The notes: a model not told the origin generated them from the letters alone. DNA of 33,856 nt from Prevotella sp. CAG:924 (GCA_000431975.1 HF988427.1:1-33856), one strand, 5' to 3'. Counted from the first letter of the stretch, positions 16,984 to 26,751 are shown. A program made the numbers and translations.

Positions 16984-18882
16984 ATGGAAAATACTATTCA
17001 TGAGGATTGTGGCGTAGCCATGGTGCGGCTGCTCAAGCCACTGAGCTATTATCAGCAGAAGTACGGCACATGGCGATACGGCCTTAACAAGCTCTATCTG
17101 ATGATGGAGAAACAACACAACCGCGGACAGGAAGGAGCGGGCATTGCATCAGTGAAGCTGGACACACAGCCCGGCCGGGAATATATGTTCCGTGAACGCG
17201 CAGAAGGTCCGAATGCCATCACCGAAATCTTTGCCGCTGCCCATAAGCAGATGAATGACTCCCCGTGGTGCGAGAAGCTCTCCGATGACCCGACTGAGAG
17301 CACGCCCGCTTTCGCCGGAGAATTGTACATGGGTCACCTGCGCTACTCCACGACAGGTAAGAGCGGACTGAAATATGTACATCCTTTCCTTCGCCGCAAT
17401 AACTGGCGTGCGAAGAACCTTTGCCTCTGCGGCAATTACAACATGACCAACGTAGAGGAAGTTTTCCAATTGCTCACCCGTCAGGGACAGTGTCCCCGCA
17501 TCTATTCAGACAGCTATATCATGCTGGAGCTGATGGGACACCGTCTGGACCGTGAGGTGGAGCGCAACTTTGTCATCGCCCGCGAACAGGGGCTCGAGGA
17601 TAAAGACATTACCCGCTATATCGACACCCACGTGAAAATGGAGAACGTGCTGAAGACGACCATGATACATTTTGACGGTGGCTATGTTGTCTGCGGCATC
17701 ACCGGTAGCGGAGAGATGTTTGCCATGCGCGATCCTTGGGGCATCCGTCCAGCCTTCTTCTATCTCAATGACGAGGTAGTGGCTGTCGCCTCCGAGCGGC
17801 CCGTCCTTCAGACCACCTTCGACTCTGAGACAGAAGAGGTGCACGAGCTGCAGCCCGGTACGGCACTTATCATCCGCGCCGACGGCAGTTCCTCCATCGA
17901 ACGCATCATGGACCAGAAAGACGATAAGGCCTGCTCCTTCGAGCGCATCTATTTCAGTAGAGGAAGCGACAGGGATATCTATCTCGAGCGAAAGAAACTG
18001 GGCGAGCAGCTCACCCAGCCGGTGCTGAAAGCCGTAGGCTACGACACCGACCACACGGTACTCTCCTTCATTCCCAATACGGCCGAGGTGGCTTTCTATG
18101 GCCTTCTCGACGGATTCAACAAATGGATAGCCGAAGAAAAGGCACAGCAGGTGGAGGCACTCGGTGCCAACCCCTCTCACGAAGAACTCATGAAGATCAT
18201 GATGCGGCAGGCACGACAGGAAAAGGTGGCCTGGAAAGACATTAAGCTCCGCACCTTCATCACGGAGGGTAATGCCCGCAACGACCTGGCTGCCCACGTC
18301 TACGACATCACCTACGGCAGCCTGCAGCCCAATGTCGACAACCTGGTGATCATCGACGACAGTATCGTCAGAGGCACGACGCTCAAGGAGAGCATTCTCC
18401 ACATCCTCGACCGTCTCCATCCCAGGAAGATCGTTGTCGTAAGCTCTGCGCCGCAGATCCGTTATCCCGACTACTACGGCATCGACATGCCCCGCCTGGA
18501 AGAGTTCTGTGTCTTCCACGCTACTATGGCCCTGGTGCTCGAGCGCAACATGGGCGAGCTGGTGGAGAAGACCTATCAGGCCTGTCTGGACGAGCTGAAG
18601 AAGCCGGCTGCCGAGCAGCGCAACTGTGTGCGCGACATCTATACACCGTTCACGGTAGAAGAGATCAATGCAAAGATCGTAGAGATGCTGCGGCCGGAAG
18701 GCATGACGATCCCCATCGACATCGTGTTCCAATCGCTCGAGGGACTCCACACGGCCATCCCCAACCACAAGGGCGACTGGTACTTCACTGGCCACTATCC
18801 CACACCGGGAGGTACACGCCTCTGCAACCAGGCTTTCGTCAACTACGTGGAGAACGTATATAGAAAGGTTGTGAAAGGCTGA
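16984..18882 (+). CDS. long PurF-like amidophosphoribosyltransferase (class II glutamine amidotransferase)
   Basis: The 632-residue protein joins an N-terminal class II glutaminase domain to a phosphoribosyltransferase domain. The nucleophile is Cys9 in IHEDCGVAMVRLL, implying removal of a short propeptide as in PurF. GHLRYSTTGKSGLKYVHPF and LCGNYNMTN form the glutaminase pocket, and NLVIIDDSIVRGTTLKESI (about 453-471) is the PRPP loop. PurF makes phosphoribosylamine in purine synthesis. This protein is over 100 residues longer than the usual PurF of about 505, and it is encoded with carAB rather than with purine genes, so whether it is the housekeeping PurF or a paralogue with another role is open. 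It leads the operon from the promoter at 16886-16916. Confidence 0.85.
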   Translation: MENTIHEDCGVAMVRLLKPLSYYQQKYGTWRYGLNKLYLMMEKQHNRGQEGAGIASVKLDTQPGREYMFRERAEGPNAITEIFAAAHKQMNDSPWCEKLSDDPTESTPAFAGELYMGHLRYSTTGKSGLKYVHPFLRRNNWRAKNLCLCGNYNMTNVEEVFQLLTRQGQCPRIYSDSYIMLELMGHRLDREVERNFVIAREQGLEDKDITRYIDTHVKMENVLKTTMIHFDGGYVVCGITGSGEMFAMRDPWGIRPAFFYLNDEVVAVASERPVLQTTFDSETEEVHELQPGTALIIRADGSSSIERIMDQKDDKACSFERIYFSRGSDRDIYLERKKLGEQLTQPVLKAVGYDTDHTVLSFIPNTAEVAFYGLLDGFNKWIAEEKAQQVEALGANPSHEELMKIMMRQARQEKVAWKDIKLRTFITEGNARNDLAAHVYDITYGSLQPNVDNLVIIDDSIVRGTTLKESILHILDRLHPRKIVVVSSAPQIRYPDYYGIDMPRLEEFCVFHATMALVLERNMGELVEKTYQACLDELKKPAAEQRNCVRDIYTPFTVEEINAKIVEMLRPEGMTIPIDIVFQSLEGLHTAIPNHKGDWYFTGHYPTPGGTRLCNQAFVNYVENVYRKVVKG

Positions 18883-18953
18883 CAACACGATGCAGGAATG
18901 TCCTGTCCAAAGAAGACAATCATTATTGACGTATTTAATATAAAGATATACAG

Positions 18954-20033
18954 ATGAAGAAAGTTACCTTGGTCTTATCCGACGGAACAAAGTTCCACGG
19001 CAAAAGCTTCGGATACGATGCTCCGGTAGCCGGCGAGGTGGTGTTCAACACGGCGATGATGGGCTATCCCGAATCGCTCACCGATCCCTCGTATGCCGGC
19101 CAGTTGATGACACTCACTTTCCCGTTGGTGGGCAACTATGGTGTACCCCCATTCACCTTCGAGGCCAACGGCCTGCCCACCTTTATGGAGAGCGACAAGA
19201 TCTATGCCTCGGCCATCATCGTCAGCGACTACAGTGAGCAGTACTCCCACTGGAATGCAAAGGAGTCGTTGGCCGACTGGTTAAAGCGTGAGCACGTGCC
19301 CGGCATCACAGGCATCGACACGCGAGAACTTACCAAGGTGCTCCGTCAGCACGGTGTGATGATGGGTAAGATCATCTTCGATGACGAGCCGGACAACATC
19401 CCCGAGGCCGACTATGAGGGCGTAAACTTTGTAGACCGCGTATCAACGAAGGAGATCATCCGCTACAACGAGGGAGCCGGCAAGAAAGTCGTGCTCGTCG
19501 ACTGTGGCGTGAAGGCCAACATCATCCGTTGCCTGATCAACCGGGGTGTGGAGGTGATCCGTGTACCCTGGAACTATGACTACACCGACATGGATGTCGA
19601 CGGCCTCTTCCTGGCCAACGGTCCCGGCGATCCTGACACCTGTCAGGCTGCCGTTGATGTGATCCGTAAATATATGTCACAGAGCCGTAAGCCGATCTGC
19701 GGTATCTGCATGGGCAACCAGCTGCTCGGCAAGGCTGCCGGGGCCAGCATCTACAAGCTCAAATATGGTCACCGCTCACACAACCAGCCCGTGCGTCTGG
19801 TAGGCAGCGACCAGTGCTTCATCACCTCTCAGAACCACGGCTATGCCGTAGACGCCTCCACACTGGGCAAGGACTGGGAAGAGCTGTTCGTGAACATGAA
19901 CGACGGATCCAACGAGGGCATACGCCATAAGAACCTGCCCTGGTTCTCCTCACAGTTCCATCCTGAGGCCTGCTCCGGTCCTACGGATACGGAATTTATG
20001 TTCGACCGCTTCGTGGCCGAGCTTGGGAAATAA
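18954..20033 (+). CDS. carA: carbamoyl-phosphate synthase small subunit
   Basis: This is the glutaminase subunit that delivers ammonia to CarB for carbamoyl phosphate, the shared precursor of pyrimidines and arginine. Length is 359 residues. The N-terminal CarA domain shows GEVVFNTAMMGYPESLTDPSYAGQ. The class I amidotransferase triad is Cys252 in CGICMGNQLL with His336 and Glu338 in SQFHPEACSG. Asparagine replaces the more common histidine after the nucleophile motif (GNQ instead of GHQ). It starts 71 nt after the PurF-like gene and precedes carB by 75 nt, all on one strand. Confidence 0.96.
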   Translation: MKKVTLVLSDGTKFHGKSFGYDAPVAGEVVFNTAMMGYPESLTDPSYAGQLMTLTFPLVGNYGVPPFTFEANGLPTFMESDKIYASAIIVSDYSEQYSHWNAKESLADWLKREHVPGITGIDTRELTKVLRQHGVMMGKIIFDDEPDNIPEADYEGVNFVDRVSTKEIIRYNEGAGKKVVLVDCGVKANIIRCLINRGVEVIRVPWNYDYTDMDVDGLFLANGPGDPDTCQAAVDVIRKYMSQSRKPICGICMGNQLLGKAAGASIYKLKYGHRSHNQPVRLVGSDQCFITSQNHGYAVDASTLGKDWEELFVNMNDGSNEGIRHKNLPWFSSQFHPEACSGPTDTEFMFDRFVAELGK

Positions 20034-20054
20034 AAGTCAAACAATGGGATTACC

Positions 20055-20087
20055 CGGCTTGACTCCGAACCCAAGGACGGCAAGCCG
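20055..20087. repeat. intercistronic stem-loop between carA and carB
   Basis: CGGCTTG (20055-20061) and CAAGCCG (20081-20087) are perfect inverted repeats separated by 19 nt within the 75-nt carA-carB gap. No T-tract follows. It may stabilise or process the mRNA; function is unknown. Confidence 0.4.
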
Positions 20088-20108
20088 CGAAAAATCAAGA
20101 ATAAGAAG

Positions 20109-23100
20109 ATGAAAGATCAAAATATTAAGAAGGTGTTGCTCCTCGGCTCCGGTGCGTTGAAGATCGGTGAGGCCGGCGAGTTCGACTATTCCGGTTCACA
20201 GGCACTCAAGGCGCTGCGTGAGGAAGGCGTCTACACGGTGCTCATCAATCCTAATATCGCCACCGTGCAGACCTCCGAGGGCGTGGCCGATCAGATCTAT
20301 TTCCTTCCCGTACAGCCTGCCTTCGTAGAGCGGGTGATCGAGAAAGAGCGTCCTGACGGCATTCTTCTCTCTTTTGGTGGACAGACGGCACTCAACTGTG
20401 GCGTGGAGCTCTACAAGAGCGGTGTGCTGGAGAAGTACGGAGTGCGCGTACTCGGTACGCCTGTACAGGCCATCATGGACACTGAGGACCGCGAGCTCTT
20501 CGTTGAGAAGCTCGACGAGATCAATGTCAAGACCATAAAGAGCGAGGCCTGCGAGACGATGGAGCAGGCCCGCAAGGCCGCTTCCGATCTGGGCTATCCC
20601 GTCATTGTCCGTGCTGCCTATGCGCTGGGTGGACTGGGCTCCGGCTTTGCCGACAATGACGAGGAGCTGGTGAAGATCTGCGAGAAGGCTTTCTCGTTCT
20701 CTCCCCAGGTGCTCGTAGAGAAGAGCCTCAAGGGTTGGAAGGAGATTGAGTATGAGGTGGTGCGCGACCGTTACGACAACTGCATCACCGTCTGCAACAT
20801 GGAGAACTTCGACCCTCTGGGCATCCATACCGGTGAGTCGATCGTCATCGCTCCTTCACAGACGCTCTCCAATGCTGAATACCACAAGCTGCGCGCACTC
20901 TCCATCAAGATCGTACGCCACATCGGCATCGTCGGTGAGTGTAATGTGCAGTATGCCTTCGATCCCCATAGCGAGGACTATCGCGTCATTGAGGTGAACG
21001 CCCGTCTGTCGCGCTCCTCTGCCCTCGCCTCTAAGGCGACAGGATATCCCCTCGCCTTCGTAGCTGCAAAACTGGGTATGGGATACGGACTCTTCGATCT
21101 GAAGAACTCTGTCACCCGCACCACCTCGGCCTTCTTCGAGCCGGCCCTCGACTATGTGGTATGCAAGATCCCACGTTGGGACCTTTCCAAGTTCCACGGT
21201 GTAGACAAGGAGCTCGGATCGTCAATGAAGTCGGTCGGTGAGGTGATGGCCATCGGCCGCAACTTTGAGGAAGCCCTGCAGAAAGGTCTCCGTATGATCG
21301 GCCAGGGCATGCACGGCTTTGTGGAGAACAAGGAGCTTAACATCCCTGATATCGACGCTGCCCTGCGCGAGCCCACCGACAAGCGTGTGTTCGTCATCTC
21401 CAAGGCCATGCACCGCGGATACACCATCGATCAGATACACGACCTGACGAAGATCGACCGCTGGTTCCTCTATAAGCTCAAGCACATCATCGACATCGAT
21501 GAGCAGCTGAAGAAGAAGAACGTCAACACGCTTGACGCCGATCTCCTGCACGAGGCAAAGGTGTACGGATTCACCGACTTCCAGATCGCCCGTGCCGTGG
21601 GACTGGAAGAGGAATACGGCAACATGCACAAGGCCATGCTGGTCGTGCGCAAGTTGCGCAAGAGCTACGGCATCCTGCCTGTCGTAAAACAGATCGACAC
21701 GCTGGCCGCCGAGTATCCGGCACAGACCAATTACCTCTATGTCACCTACGCTGGCACAGCTTCTGACATCACATTCACCAATGACCACCGCAGCGTGATC
21801 GTGCTCGGTTCGGGTGCCTACCGCATCGGCTCGTCAGTAGAGTTCGACTGGTGCGGCGTACAGGCCTTGAACACCATCCGTCGCCAGGGCTACCGCTCCA
21901 TCATGATCAACTACAACCCGGAGACCGTGTCGACCGACTACGACATGTGCGACCGTCTCTACTTCGATGAGCTGACCTTCGAGCGCGTGATGGACATCAT
22001 CGAGATGGAGGCACCCCATGGTGTCATCGTCTCCACCGGTGGACAGATTCCTAACAACCTGGCCATGTATCTCGACCAGGAGAACGTGCCCATCCTCGGC
22101 ACCTCAGCCAAGGATATCGACAATGCAGAGGACCGTGCGAAGTTCTCCGCCATGCTCACACGCAACCATATCAATCAGCCGGAATGGAGCGCACTGACCT
22201 CCATGGACGACATTGATAAGTTCGTCAATCGTGTCGGCTTCCCCGTCCTGGTACGTCCGAGCTACGTGCTCTCCGGTGCTGCCATGAACATCTGCTCCAA
22301 TAAGGAGGAGCTGGAGCGCTTCCTCCAGCTGGCCGCCAACGTGAGCGAGGACCACCCTGTCGTAGTCTCCAAGTTCATCGAGCATGCCAAGGAGATCGAG
22401 TTCGACGCCGTGGCACGTCAGGGCGAGGTCCTGGCCTATGCCATCTCCGAGCACATCGAGTTTGCCGGTGTCCATTCGGGTGATGCCACGATCGAGTTCC
22501 CGCCGCAGAAGCTGTATGTGGAGACCGTTCGCCGTATCAAGCGCGTGAGCCGTCAGATCGCCAAGGAGCTGCATATCTCCGGACCTTTCAATATCCAATA
22601 CATGGCACGCGAGAACGACATCCTCGTCATCGAGTGCAACCTCCGTGCATCACGCTCATTCCCCTTCGTGTCGAAAGTGCTGAAGCTCAACTTCATCGAT
22701 CTGGCAACGAAGGTGATGCTGGGTGTACCTGTGGAGAAGCCCTCAAAGAATCTCTTCGATCTCGACTACGTGGGCATCAAGGCCAGCCAGTTCTCTTTCA
22801 ACCGTCTGCAGAAGGCCGACCCCGTGCTCGGCGTAGACATGAGCTCTACGGGTGAGGTAGGCTGTCTGGGTGATGACACCAACCAGGCGCTCATCAAGAG
22901 CATGCTCTCCGTAGGCCAGCGTATCCCCGAGCACACCGTACTGCTCTCTACCGGCGGCGCCAAGCAGAAAGCCGATATGCTCGATGCAGCCAAGCAGCTC
23001 ATCCAGCATGGCTATCAGATCTACGCCACCACCGGCACGGCACGCTACCTGACCGACAATGGCATAGAGAACACGCTCGTACACTGGCCCTCTGAGGAAG

Positions 23101-23333
23101 GTCAGGAGCCGCAGGCGCTCACCCTGCTCCATGAGCACAAGATCGATATGGTAGTGAACATTCCGAAGGATCTCACCGCTCATGAGCTGAGCAATGGCTA
23201 CAAGATACGTCGTGCGGCCATCGACCTCAACATCCCCTTGATCACCAACTCCCGACTGGCTTCCGCCTTCATCAACGCCTTCTGCACGCTGAAGCCCGAG
23301 GACATCGACATCAAGGCTTGGGGTGAGTACTAA
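20109..23333 (+). CDS. carB: carbamoyl-phosphate synthase large subunit
   Basis: The 1074-residue protein has the full duplicated ATP-grasp architecture. The N-half begins KVLLLGSGALKIGEAGEFDYSG with the ATP-grasp segment RAAYALGGLGSGFA, and the second half begins SVIVLGSGAYRIGSSVEFDW with VRPSYVLSGAAMNIC. The C-terminal MGS-like allosteric domain runs from about residue 935 (HTVLLSTGGAKQKADMLDAAK) to the end. It uses two ATP, bicarbonate and ammonia tunnelled from CarA to make carbamoyl phosphate. It closes the PurF-like/carA/carB operon and is followed by a strong terminator. Confidence 0.97.
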   Translation: MKDQNIKKVLLLGSGALKIGEAGEFDYSGSQALKALREEGVYTVLINPNIATVQTSEGVADQIYFLPVQPAFVERVIEKERPDGILLSFGGQTALNCGVELYKSGVLEKYGVRVLGTPVQAIMDTEDRELFVEKLDEINVKTIKSEACETMEQARKAASDLGYPVIVRAAYALGGLGSGFADNDEELVKICEKAFSFSPQVLVEKSLKGWKEIEYEVVRDRYDNCITVCNMENFDPLGIHTGESIVIAPSQTLSNAEYHKLRALSIKIVRHIGIVGECNVQYAFDPHSEDYRVIEVNARLSRSSALASKATGYPLAFVAAKLGMGYGLFDLKNSVTRTTSAFFEPALDYVVCKIPRWDLSKFHGVDKELGSSMKSVGEVMAIGRNFEEALQKGLRMIGQGMHGFVENKELNIPDIDAALREPTDKRVFVISKAMHRGYTIDQIHDLTKIDRWFLYKLKHIIDIDEQLKKKNVNTLDADLLHEAKVYGFTDFQIARAVGLEEEYGNMHKAMLVVRKLRKSYGILPVVKQIDTLAAEYPAQTNYLYVTYAGTASDITFTNDHRSVIVLGSGAYRIGSSVEFDWCGVQALNTIRRQGYRSIMINYNPETVSTDYDMCDRLYFDELTFERVMDIIEMEAPHGVIVSTGGQIPNNLAMYLDQENVPILGTSAKDIDNAEDRAKFSAMLTRNHINQPEWSALTSMDDIDKFVNRVGFPVLVRPSYVLSGAAMNICSNKEELERFLQLAANVSEDHPVVVSKFIEHAKEIEFDAVARQGEVLAYAISEHIEFAGVHSGDATIEFPPQKLYVETVRRIKRVSRQIAKELHISGPFNIQYMARENDILVIECNLRASRSFPFVSKVLKLNFIDLATKVMLGVPVEKPSKNLFDLDYVGIKASQFSFNRLQKADPVLGVDMSSTGEVGCLGDDTNQALIKSMLSVGQRIPEHTVLLSTGGAKQKADMLDAAKQLIQHGYQIYATTGTARYLTDNGIENTLVHWPSEEGQEPQALTLLHEHKIDMVVNIPKDLTAHELSNGYKIRRAAIDLNIPLITNSRLASAFINAFCTLKPEDIDIKAWGEY

Positions 23334-23360
23334 GCACTGATTAGACTTACAAATAAGACG

Positions 23361-23411
23361 GATGACAGATGGCCCATCACCAGGATGGGTAGTCTGTCAT
23401 CTTTCTTCTTT
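23361..23411 (+). terminator. intrinsic terminator after carB
   Basis: GATGACAGA (23361-23369) pairs with TCTGTCATC (about 23393-23401), and inside it CCCATC pairs with GATGGG across a small internal loop. A T-rich tail (TTTCTTCTTTAT) follows. It sits 27 nt after the carB stop. Confidence 0.85.
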
Positions 23412-23457
23412 ATAAGGCACATACCAATCCCAACGTTTTCCCACCTTTTATTCATCT

Positions 23458-24408
23458 ATGGATCGTTCACGTTCTATCGGTTTCGTAGAGGCGGCCGTGT
23501 CCTCTGCCTCCTTCGGTCTGATACCCCTTTTCACACTGCCCGTATTGTCAGCCGGCATGCCCATGCCGTCACTGCTCGTCTATCGCTATATCGTGGCGTG
23601 TGTCATCATGCTTGCCATCCTCGCCATGCAGCGTACACGGCTGCGCATCCGTTACGGTGAGATGCTCCGCATAGCCTGGCTCGCCCTCCTCTACGATGGT
23701 AGTGCCGTCTTCCTGTTCAGCGGCTATGCCTATCTGCCCAGCGGCGTGGCGACAGCCCTGCTGTTCACCTATCCCATCTGGACCAGCCTCGCAGAGACGC
23801 TCGTCTTCCATGAACGGGCATCGTGGGCCACTGCCGTAGCCATCATCCTTGCTGTCACGGGCGTCGGACTACTGTCGGGACTGTTCACCTATCTCTTTGG
23901 CGGAACGGCACACTCCCTCTCGCTATACAACATCCTGATGGGACTGTGCATGGAATTCATATCGGCCCTTTCCTACGCTTTCTACATGGTGAGCATGCAC
24001 CACATGAAAGTAAGGAAGATGGGATCACTGAAGCTCACGTTCTGGGTGTTCTTCTTCGGCATGCTCATCCTCGCCCTTTGGTGCTACTTCACGGAGGGGC
24101 GCTTCCATCCCATCGTCTCGCAAGATCCTTCCGCACTTTCCACCGCCGGCATGCTGTTCAATATCTTCATGCTCGGACTGCTGCCCACGGCAATCAGCAA
24201 CATATCCCTTACCATGGGCATCAAGCACATCGGAAGCACCCTATGCGCCATCTTAGGTGCCTTCGAGCCGCTCACGGCCATGACGATAGGCATACTCGTC
24301 TTCCATGAGCCGTTCACCCTGACGGTAGCTGTCGGCTTCCTGCTCATCGTCGCAGCCGTCGTCCTGCTCATCCTGAAAGGTACCCCCGCCGGAAACGGCG
24401 ATAGATGA
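23458..24408 (+). CDS. EamA/DMT-superfamily transporter
   Basis: This 316-residue inner-membrane protein has about ten transmembrane segments in two EamA repeats: FVEAAVSSASFGLIPLFTLP at the start, and NILMGLCMEFISALSYAFYMVSM beginning the second half. The late GIKHIGSTLCAILGAFEPLTAMTIGILVFHEPFT is a typical EamA closing motif. It is only distantly similar to the DMT transporter at 14318. Substrate unknown. It starts beyond the carB terminator with no recognisable promoter, and the PAP2 gene follows by 24 nt. Confidence 0.85.
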   Translation: MDRSRSIGFVEAAVSSASFGLIPLFTLPVLSAGMPMPSLLVYRYIVACVIMLAILAMQRTRLRIRYGEMLRIAWLALLYDGSAVFLFSGYAYLPSGVATALLFTYPIWTSLAETLVFHERASWATAVAIILAVTGVGLLSGLFTYLFGGTAHSLSLYNILMGLCMEFISALSYAFYMVSMHHMKVRKMGSLKLTFWVFFFGMLILALWCYFTEGRFHPIVSQDPSALSTAGMLFNIFMLGLLPTAISNISLTMGIKHIGSTLCAILGAFEPLTAMTIGILVFHEPFTLTVAVGFLLIVAAVVLLILKGTPAGNGDR

Positions 24409-24432
24409 CATCCATTCCATCACGTCATTCCC

Positions 24433-25674
24433 ATGAGACCATTCCCTATGACACACCATCATATCTTCAGCCGTCGGCCGCTTCTTCCGGTTCTTATGGC
24501 CATAGCCCTGGCCCTCCTTCCCCGCTACGGCCAGGCACAGACCCAGGCTGTCGACAGCACAGCCAAGACGTCACCCATTGTCCGCATAGCCGGCATCGGC
24601 GTGCCTCTGATCGCCGAGGGACTCCTCGTCAAGGGCGAGGACAAGGGATTCCGGCAACTCCGCAATCATTATGCGTCGGATTTCCACTCGTCCTTCGACA
24701 ACTACCTGCGCTATCTCCCGGCCGCCGTCCTGCTGGGAATGAAGGTCGGTGGAGTGGAAAGCCGGAGCTCCTGGGGACGGATGCTCACCAGCGACGCCTT
24801 CTCAACAGCCATCATGGGCGCGGCGGTATTCTCCGTGAAGCACATCGTTCACAGGACACGCCCCGACGGATCCGACCGTGAGAGCTTTCCCTCCGGTCAT
24901 ACGGCAGCGGCTTTCATGACGGCCACCATGCTCAATAAGGAGTACGGACATCTCAGCCCGTGGGTGGGCATCGGAGCATATACCGTGGCGACAGGTACTG
25001 CCGTCATGCGCATGGCCAACAACAAGCATTGGTTCAGCGATGTCATCACGGGAGCCGGCATCGGCATCATCAGCACAGAGATGGGATATTATCTTGCCGA
25101 CCTCATCTTCAAGGACCGGGGCCTTACCCGGCATCCTGACACTGATCTTTTCTACCGTGACGACCGCCCGTCCTTCGCCGGTGTCTACGTCGGATTCGGC
25201 TTGCCACTCTCTGACTATAGGATGAAGAACGGGGCTACCTATAACACCACCACAGGCAATACCATCGGCGCAGAGGCCGCATGGTTCTTCAATCCCTATC
25301 TCGGCATAGGTGGCCGCTTCCTGCTGTCCAACACCGGCCTCATGACCGGCGATGACACGGCGGAGAAAAGCTATCTCGACTATTACTCCATCACTGCAGG
25401 CCCTTACTTCTCCTATCCTCTCACCTCCCGATTGCTGCTGGGTAGCCATCTCGTGGCAGGACAGGCCCACTATGGCAGCCTCAGCGTCGAGGGCCTCACC
25501 CAACCGGCTGCCAACCGGTTCACCGCCGGCACAGGTTGCTCCATCGCCTTCCGCGCACATCGCCATTTCACCTTCCGGCTCTTCCTCGACTACAATCTCT
25601 ACGCCCCCCAGGACCATGGCGGCCCGTGGCTCCACACACTCACGCCCGGTACGTCCTTCGCCGCCACGCTATGA
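24433..25674 (+). CDS. PAP2 phosphatase with a C-terminal beta-barrel-like region
   Basis: A signal peptide (HHHIFSRRPLLPVLMAIALALLPRYGQAQ) precedes a PAP2 domain with all three acid-phosphatase motifs: K136-x6-R143-P144 in KHIVHRTRP, PSGH (153-156) and R193-x5-H199-x3-D203 in RMANNKHWFSD. Residues from about 225 to 413 do not belong to PAP2. They consist of alternating hydrophobic/aromatic strands with glycines (FAGVYVGFGLPLSDY, YLGIGGRFLLSN, YYSITAGPYFSYPL, HFTFRLFLDYNLY), as in outer-membrane barrels. It should therefore be a periplasmic/outer-membrane lipid or isoprenyl phosphate phosphatase; the substrate is not visible. The ATG at 24448 (MTHHHIFS) is an alternative start and gives a more typical signal peptide. 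Confidence 0.85.
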   Translation: MRPFPMTHHHIFSRRPLLPVLMAIALALLPRYGQAQTQAVDSTAKTSPIVRIAGIGVPLIAEGLLVKGEDKGFRQLRNHYASDFHSSFDNYLRYLPAAVLLGMKVGGVESRSSWGRMLTSDAFSTAIMGAAVFSVKHIVHRTRPDGSDRESFPSGHTAAAFMTATMLNKEYGHLSPWVGIGAYTVATGTAVMRMANNKHWFSDVITGAGIGIISTEMGYYLADLIFKDRGLTRHPDTDLFYRDDRPSFAGVYVGFGLPLSDYRMKNGATYNTTTGNTIGAEAAWFFNPYLGIGGRFLLSNTGLMTGDDTAEKSYLDYYSITAGPYFSYPLTSRLLLGSHLVAGQAHYGSLSVEGLTQPAANRFTAGTGCSIAFRAHRHFTFRLFLDYNLYAPQDHGGPWLHTLTPGTSFAATL

Positions 25675-25830
25675 CAGCGGGACAGCCGTTGTGGCCCGAC
25701 ACACCGGCAACATCCACAAGGGTTACTGCAAGGACAGGCAAGCACGTCAAGCATACCAGCCACAACTTCCTGCCATGCAAGATTGGCTGTATCCCCACCC
25801 TTTAGTATTCATCCCATTTATACGCTACCC

Positions 25831-26505
25831 ATGAACACCATCACCCTCCACCAGCTCCGATGCGAATATGCCACCGGCACGTCGCCCCGAGTAACCTATC
25901 TGCTGACTCCCATCGCCGTCGACGGTGCCACCATTGACCGGTGGGCAAAAGAGTACGACACCTATATGGTCGTGATCAGCGGAACGGACTGGAACACGGA
26001 CATGACTCCCTGGCAGGCACCCAATGTGAAAAGCAAGTATCCCGATTTCGCCGGAGGCGCGCCGCAGTTCATGACGCGCCTTGCCGACACCATGGCACAG
26101 ATCGAACAGATGTTCGGGCTCACCCAGCCCGTACAACGGACGCTCATCGGCACCTCGCTCTCCGGCCTCTTCGCCACCTGGGCGTGGCTCACCGGTGACT
26201 TGTTCCATGACATCGTCTGCCTCTCCGGATCATTCTGGTATCCCGGCTTCGTCCAATGGCTTCAGCACCTCGACATCCCCCACAAGAAAGGACGCGCCTA
26301 CTTTTCCCTCGGCAATCAGGAGAAGCGCAGCCGTAATCCGCTCTTTGCCTCCATCGATCAACGTACAGGCGAAGTGATGCCACTGCTCCGCAAGGCCGGC
26401 ATCCGCCTCTTCTTTGAGACCGTGCCCGGTGCTCATCATGGTGGAATGGTGGAGCGCATCGACAAAGGACTGACATGGCTGAACCGTGATGTTTCGAAAG
26501 CATAA
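25831..26505 (+). CDS. alpha/beta-hydrolase fold esterase
   Basis: The 224-residue protein shows the nucleophile elbow GTSLSGLFATW (Ser109) and a closing catalytic His region in ETVPGAHHGGMVER, with LSGSFWYPGF between them, as in the putative esterase family (PF00756; enterochelin-esterase/IroE-like). No signal peptide is seen. The frame is open upstream to 25783 through a TTG, but the conserved part starts at the ATG at 25831 (MNTITLHQLRCEY). It lies 156 nt after the PAP2 gene and may be its transcript partner. The natural ester is unknown. Confidence 0.8.
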   Translation: MNTITLHQLRCEYATGTSPRVTYLLTPIAVDGATIDRWAKEYDTYMVVISGTDWNTDMTPWQAPNVKSKYPDFAGGAPQFMTRLADTMAQIEQMFGLTQPVQRTLIGTSLSGLFATWAWLTGDLFHDIVCLSGSFWYPGFVQWLQHLDIPHKKGRAYFSLGNQEKRSRNPLFASIDQRTGEVMPLLRKAGIRLFFETVPGAHHGGMVERIDKGLTWLNRDVSKA

Positions 26506-26751
26506 GCCAACGGCCGAACAGCAGGACAGCTTAAAAACGACATCAAGGATTGGCAGGAGTGGACCATCCATTCGGTCTTTAGACTGCAAACATTCATTTC
26601 ATGATCCTTTTCGACATCTTCCGTCCTCTTGCCGGCCTCCCGCCTACCTTGTCACGACGTTTTGATAAAGGTGACAGACCGTCCGACAGGAGTGGCAAGT
26701 CGCTCGGATCTCTAATAATGAGTTATCGGAACTAAAGAAGGAATGATTTCT

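Noticed and set aside
17506..18888. 460-codon open frame on the minus strand
   Set aside because: It is exactly antisense to the PurF-like gene, whose motifs are unambiguous; its translation is rich in His/Val/Asp as expected for an antisense shadow and resembles no family.
26601..26735. 44-codon frame MILFDIFRPLAGLPPTLSRR...
   Set aside because: Short, no supporting promoter, no family resemblance; its 3' end runs close to the twin hairpins.
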